Source of the DNA: Rhodospirillaceae bacterium
GTDB taxonomy: Bacteria > Pseudomonadota > Alphaproteobacteria > UBA8366 > GCA-2717185
Direction of reading: 5' to 3'
Length of the DNA: 9,443 nucleotides
NCBI GenBank assembly: GCA_002717185.1
Contig: PBDC01000037.1
Span: 1-9,443 of the forward strand
Shown: one piece after another, positions 7,138-9,443 of the stretch
How the letters are laid out: the number at the start of each line of letters is the position of its first letter
Position numbering within the stretch: position 1 is the first letter of the stretch
Translations under genes and position numbers: made by a program
Notes under the pieces: generated by a model
The model's input: only the letters and a program-made list of their open reading frames with translations
What the model was told of the DNA's origin: nothing
Database searches by the model: none

Positions 7138-8757
7138 ATGGCAATAAAATCAGCAGCGAAGATCGTGGTCGAGTCGCTTGCCGTGAACGGTATCGAGACA
7201 CTTTTCTGTCTTCCTGGCATCCAAAACGACCCGTTCTTTGCCGCGCTGTATGACAGCGAAATAAAGGCGATCAATGCTCGGCACGAACAAGGTGTGGCCT
7301 ATATGGCGCTTGGCGCGGCATTGGCGACGGGGAAACCGCAAGGCTTCGCCGTGGTGCCAGGGCCAGGGTTCCTCAACACAACATCCGCTTTAGCGACCGC
7401 CTACGCGACCGGGGCACCGGTGTTGTGCCTGGCGGGCGAGGTGGCAACGGCGGCAATTGGTAAAGGCTATGGCCAGCTTCATGAACTGCCGGATCAGATG
7501 GGCATCATGTCGCGCCTGACGAAATGGTCTGGCCGCATCTCCTCGGCGAGCGACGCCGCATCTCAGATGGCGATGGCATTCTGTGAGATGCAGTCTGGGC
7601 GGCCGCGTCCCGTTGGGATCGAAGTGCCGATGGATGTTTGGAATGACGAAGCTGATGTCGGCTATGCCGAGGCGTCGGTGCCGGTGTCTGCCCCGGAAGC
7701 CGACCTTGAGGACATATCGCGCGCCGTCACGCTGATCGATGAGGCCGAGCATATTCTGATTGTCGTAGGAGGTGGCGCGCAAGGTGCCAGTGCGGAGATC
7801 CAAGCGCTAGCCGAAAGGCTGGAAGCGCCGGTTGTATGTTACCGTAACGGGCAGGGTGTGCTTGATGGGCGTCATCCGTTGGCACAAACAGGTCCCTTCG
7901 GCCACCGTCTGTGGCCCGAAATTAATCTTGTAATCGGCATAGGTACGCGACTGAGCGCTCAGTTGCAGGGTTGGGGAACCGATGACGATTTGAAGATCCT
8001 CCGAATCGACATCGATCCTGAGGAAGTGACCCGCATCGCGCCTGCGGATGTCGCCATCATCGGCGACGCCGCTGCGGAAACGGGCAGGCTCGTATCGGCA
8101 CTCGAGACGCGCAAAGTGCAACGGACACGTTGGCAGAAGATCGCCGCAACGGCAGATGCGATGTCCGAAGAGTTTGGCGGATTGACACCGCAGGTTGAGT
8201 GGCTGGCGGCAATTCGTGAGGCCCTCGGCGAAGACGGCATCTATGTGGATGAGCTGACCCAGCCGGGCTATGTCAGCCGTCTAGCCTATCCGACTTACAA
8301 ACCGCGAACATTTGTCTCATCCGGATATATGGGCACACTCGGCTGGGGCTATGCGGCAGCGCTGGGTGTTAAGGCGGTGAAGCCTGACGAGCCGGTCGTT
8401 TCCGTCTCCGGTGACGGTGGGTTCCTGTTTACGGGTAACGAGATTGCGACCGCCGTCCATCACGGTATTAATCTGGTGACAATCGTCTTCACTGATGGGG
8501 CTTATGGAAATGTGCGGCGGATCCAGCAGCAGATGTATGACGACAAGGTCATCGCAAGTGAATTGACGAATCCAGACTTTGTCGCCTATGCGGAGAGCTT
8601 CGGCGCTGCTGGACTGCGAGTGGAGAAACCGGAGCAGCTTGAAGGCAAAATCAAGCAGGCGCTGGCGCTAGAGCGGCCGACTATTATCGAAGTGCCGATG
8701 GGGGATGTTCCTAGCCCCTGGCCGTTTCTAATGTTACCGAAGGTGCGGGGCGTATAA
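7138..8757 (+). CDS. Thiamine diphosphate-dependent enzyme, acetolactate synthase (IlvB)-like
   Basis: A 539-residue enzyme of the pyruvate-oxidase/acetolactate-synthase type with the standard three domains. These are an N-terminal pyrimidine-binding domain (to about 165), a central domain (about 190-320, with VVGGGAQGA at 209-217 and IGIGTRLSAQ at 266-275), and a C-terminal diphosphate-binding domain. The catalytic glutamate is Glu50 in ARHEQG. The metal/diphosphate motif starts at GDGG (425-428) and ends at TDGAYGN (452-458), with Asp426 and Asp453 as Mg ligands. Such enzymes decarboxylate 2-oxoacids and transfer or release the aldehyde. It is one of many catabolic IlvB-like paralogues: no small-subunit gene or other branched-chain gene is adjacent, so true acetolactate synthesis is unlikely. 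It heads the rightward unit and sits 12 bp before the MFS gene. The product ends in PSPWPFLMLPKVRG, a tail I recall from related alphaproteobacterial proteins. Confidence 0.93.
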   Translation: MAIKSAAKIVVESLAVNGIETLFCLPGIQNDPFFAALYDSEIKAINARHEQGVAYMALGAALATGKPQGFAVVPGPGFLNTTSALATAYATGAPVLCLAGEVATAAIGKGYGQLHELPDQMGIMSRLTKWSGRISSASDAASQMAMAFCEMQSGRPRPVGIEVPMDVWNDEADVGYAEASVPVSAPEADLEDISRAVTLIDEAEHILIVVGGGAQGASAEIQALAERLEAPVVCYRNGQGVLDGRHPLAQTGPFGHRLWPEINLVIGIGTRLSAQLQGWGTDDDLKILRIDIDPEEVTRIAPADVAIIGDAAAETGRLVSALETRKVQRTRWQKIAATADAMSEEFGGLTPQVEWLAAIREALGEDGIYVDELTQPGYVSRLAYPTYKPRTFVSSGYMGTLGWGYAAALGVKAVKPDEPVVSVSGDGGFLFTGNEIATAVHHGINLVTIVFTDGAYGNVRRIQQQMYDDKVIASELTNPDFVAYAESFGAAGLRVEKPEQLEGKIKQALALERPTIIEVPMGDVPSPWPFLMLPKVRGV

Positions 8758-8769
8758 CGCGCGACCCAG

Positions 8770-9443
8770 ATGGCTTACACAACCTCACAGCCGGGCCGTT
8801 CCGACGCGTTGATCATCGGTCTTGTAGGCTTCGCTCATCTGATGTCGCATTTCTATCAGATCGCACTGGCGCCCTTGTTCCCGCTGCTCAAGTCGGAATT
8901 CGATGTCAGCTACACGGCGCTGGGGCTACTTGTTACCGCCTTGTACGGCACGTCTGGCATATGTCAATCCTTCGCGGGCATTCTCGTGGATCGGTATGGT
9001 GGTGACCGATTGATGTTGTTTGGCGTGACCACTATGGCGACCTGCGTGTTCCTTATGGGTTTGGTGCCAAGCTACTGGATGCTCCTGCCGTTGGTCATGA
9101 TCGCGGCGGTAGGCAACAGCGTGTTCCACCCCGCGGATCTGTCGATCCTCTCTGCCAAGGTCGATCCGCGGCGCATGGGCCGGGCCTATGCGGTGCATGG
9201 CTTCGCGGGAACCTGCGGTTACGTGCTGTCGCCCATTATAGTTTTTTATGGTGTCGCCAGTATTGCGGGATGGCGGGTTGCTCTGATGACGGCGGGCGGT
9301 ATCGGACTGTTTGCGGCGGCGCTAATCTACCGCTATCGCGCAGTGCTTCGCATGCCAGTCGGATCGCCGGAAGCGACGGCGATACCAGGCGTGCGTTTCT
9401 ACCTGGGGCTCATTCTCAGTCGGCCGCTGATGGCAGCTTTCAC
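8770..9443 (+). CDS. MFS transporter, 3' truncated by the window
   Basis: The first 224 residues of a major facilitator superfamily permease in the inner membrane; the frame is open to the window edge, so roughly half of a 12-helix protein is visible. Helices can be placed at about 12-40, 48-70, 80-100, 102-125, 143-165 and 167-188. Motif A is seen between helices 2 and 3 as GILVDRYGGDR (70-80). The NSVFHPADLS stretch at 116-125 resembles the FHPA signature of the fosmidomycin-resistance-like (Fsr) branch, which includes drug exporters and small-molecule carriers. It starts 12 bp after the ThDP gene without a strong ribosome site, so it is probably co-transcribed and translationally coupled. 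Import of the pathway substrate or export of a product are both possible. Confidence 0.9.
   Translation, partial: MAYTTSQPGRSDALIIGLVGFAHLMSHFYQIALAPLFPLLKSEFDVSYTALGLLVTALYGTSGICQSFAGILVDRYGGDRLMLFGVTTMATCVFLMGLVPSYWMLLPLVMIAAVGNSVFHPADLSILSAKVDPRRMGRAYAVHGFAGTCGYVLSPIIVFYGVASIAGWRVALMTAGGIGLFAAALIYRYRAVLRMPVGSPEATAIPGVRFYLGLILSRPLMAAF

Noticed and set aside
7004..7201. Upstream extension of the GGT-like frame to an ATG at 7201
   Set aside because: It would overlap the divergent ThDP gene by over 60 bp, adds no family-like sequence, and a clear ribosome site supports 7003.

Overview
The window is ordinary bacterial chromosome of moderate-to-high GC, with metabolic genes and AT-richer spacers. 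The mix suggests an alphaproteobacterium, perhaps Rhodospirillales-like: a class III aminotransferase, two short-chain dehydrogenases, a GGT-superfamily hydrolase, an M14-like DUF2817 protein, an IlvB-type thiamine-diphosphate enzyme and an MFS transporter. This taxonomic guess rests on protein style and gene content only. No tRNA, rRNA, CRISPR, insertion sequence or phage gene was seen.

Layout. Positions 1-862 (+) hold the 3' part of an SDR of the MFE-2/17beta-HSD4 type, followed by a perfect 13-bp hairpin. A gene-poor stretch to 1338 carries a coding-like but frame-broken remnant. Positions 1339-2145 (+) encode an SDR of the D-3-hydroxybutyrate dehydrogenase type whose substrate-binding residues are nearly all replaced. 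After a spacer, 2479-3858 (-) encodes a PLP aminotransferase with a four-cysteine cluster. The spacer up to 4304 holds an unrecognised coding-like fragment on the minus strand (4136-4285).

The right half is a divergent pair of transcription units around a 134-bp intergenic region (7004-7137). Leftward are a GGT-like Ntn-hydrolase (5396-7003) and, 11 bp after its stop, a DUF2817 zinc peptidase/deacylase-like protein (4305-5384). Rightward are a ThDP-dependent enzyme (7138-8757) and, 12 bp after its stop, an MFS transporter that runs off the window (8770 onward).

The divergent block looks like a small catabolic module: uptake or efflux by the MFS protein, amide or peptide cleavage by the two hydrolases, and 2-oxoacid chemistry by the ThDP enzyme. 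The aminotransferase and SDRs could feed the same route. The substrate is unknown. The most informative signals are active-site substitutions: the GGT-like enzyme keeps its Thr nucleophile but has lost the residues that hold the gamma-glutamyl group, and the HBDH-like SDR has lost the residues that hold hydroxybutyrate. Both names therefore probably mislead about substrate.
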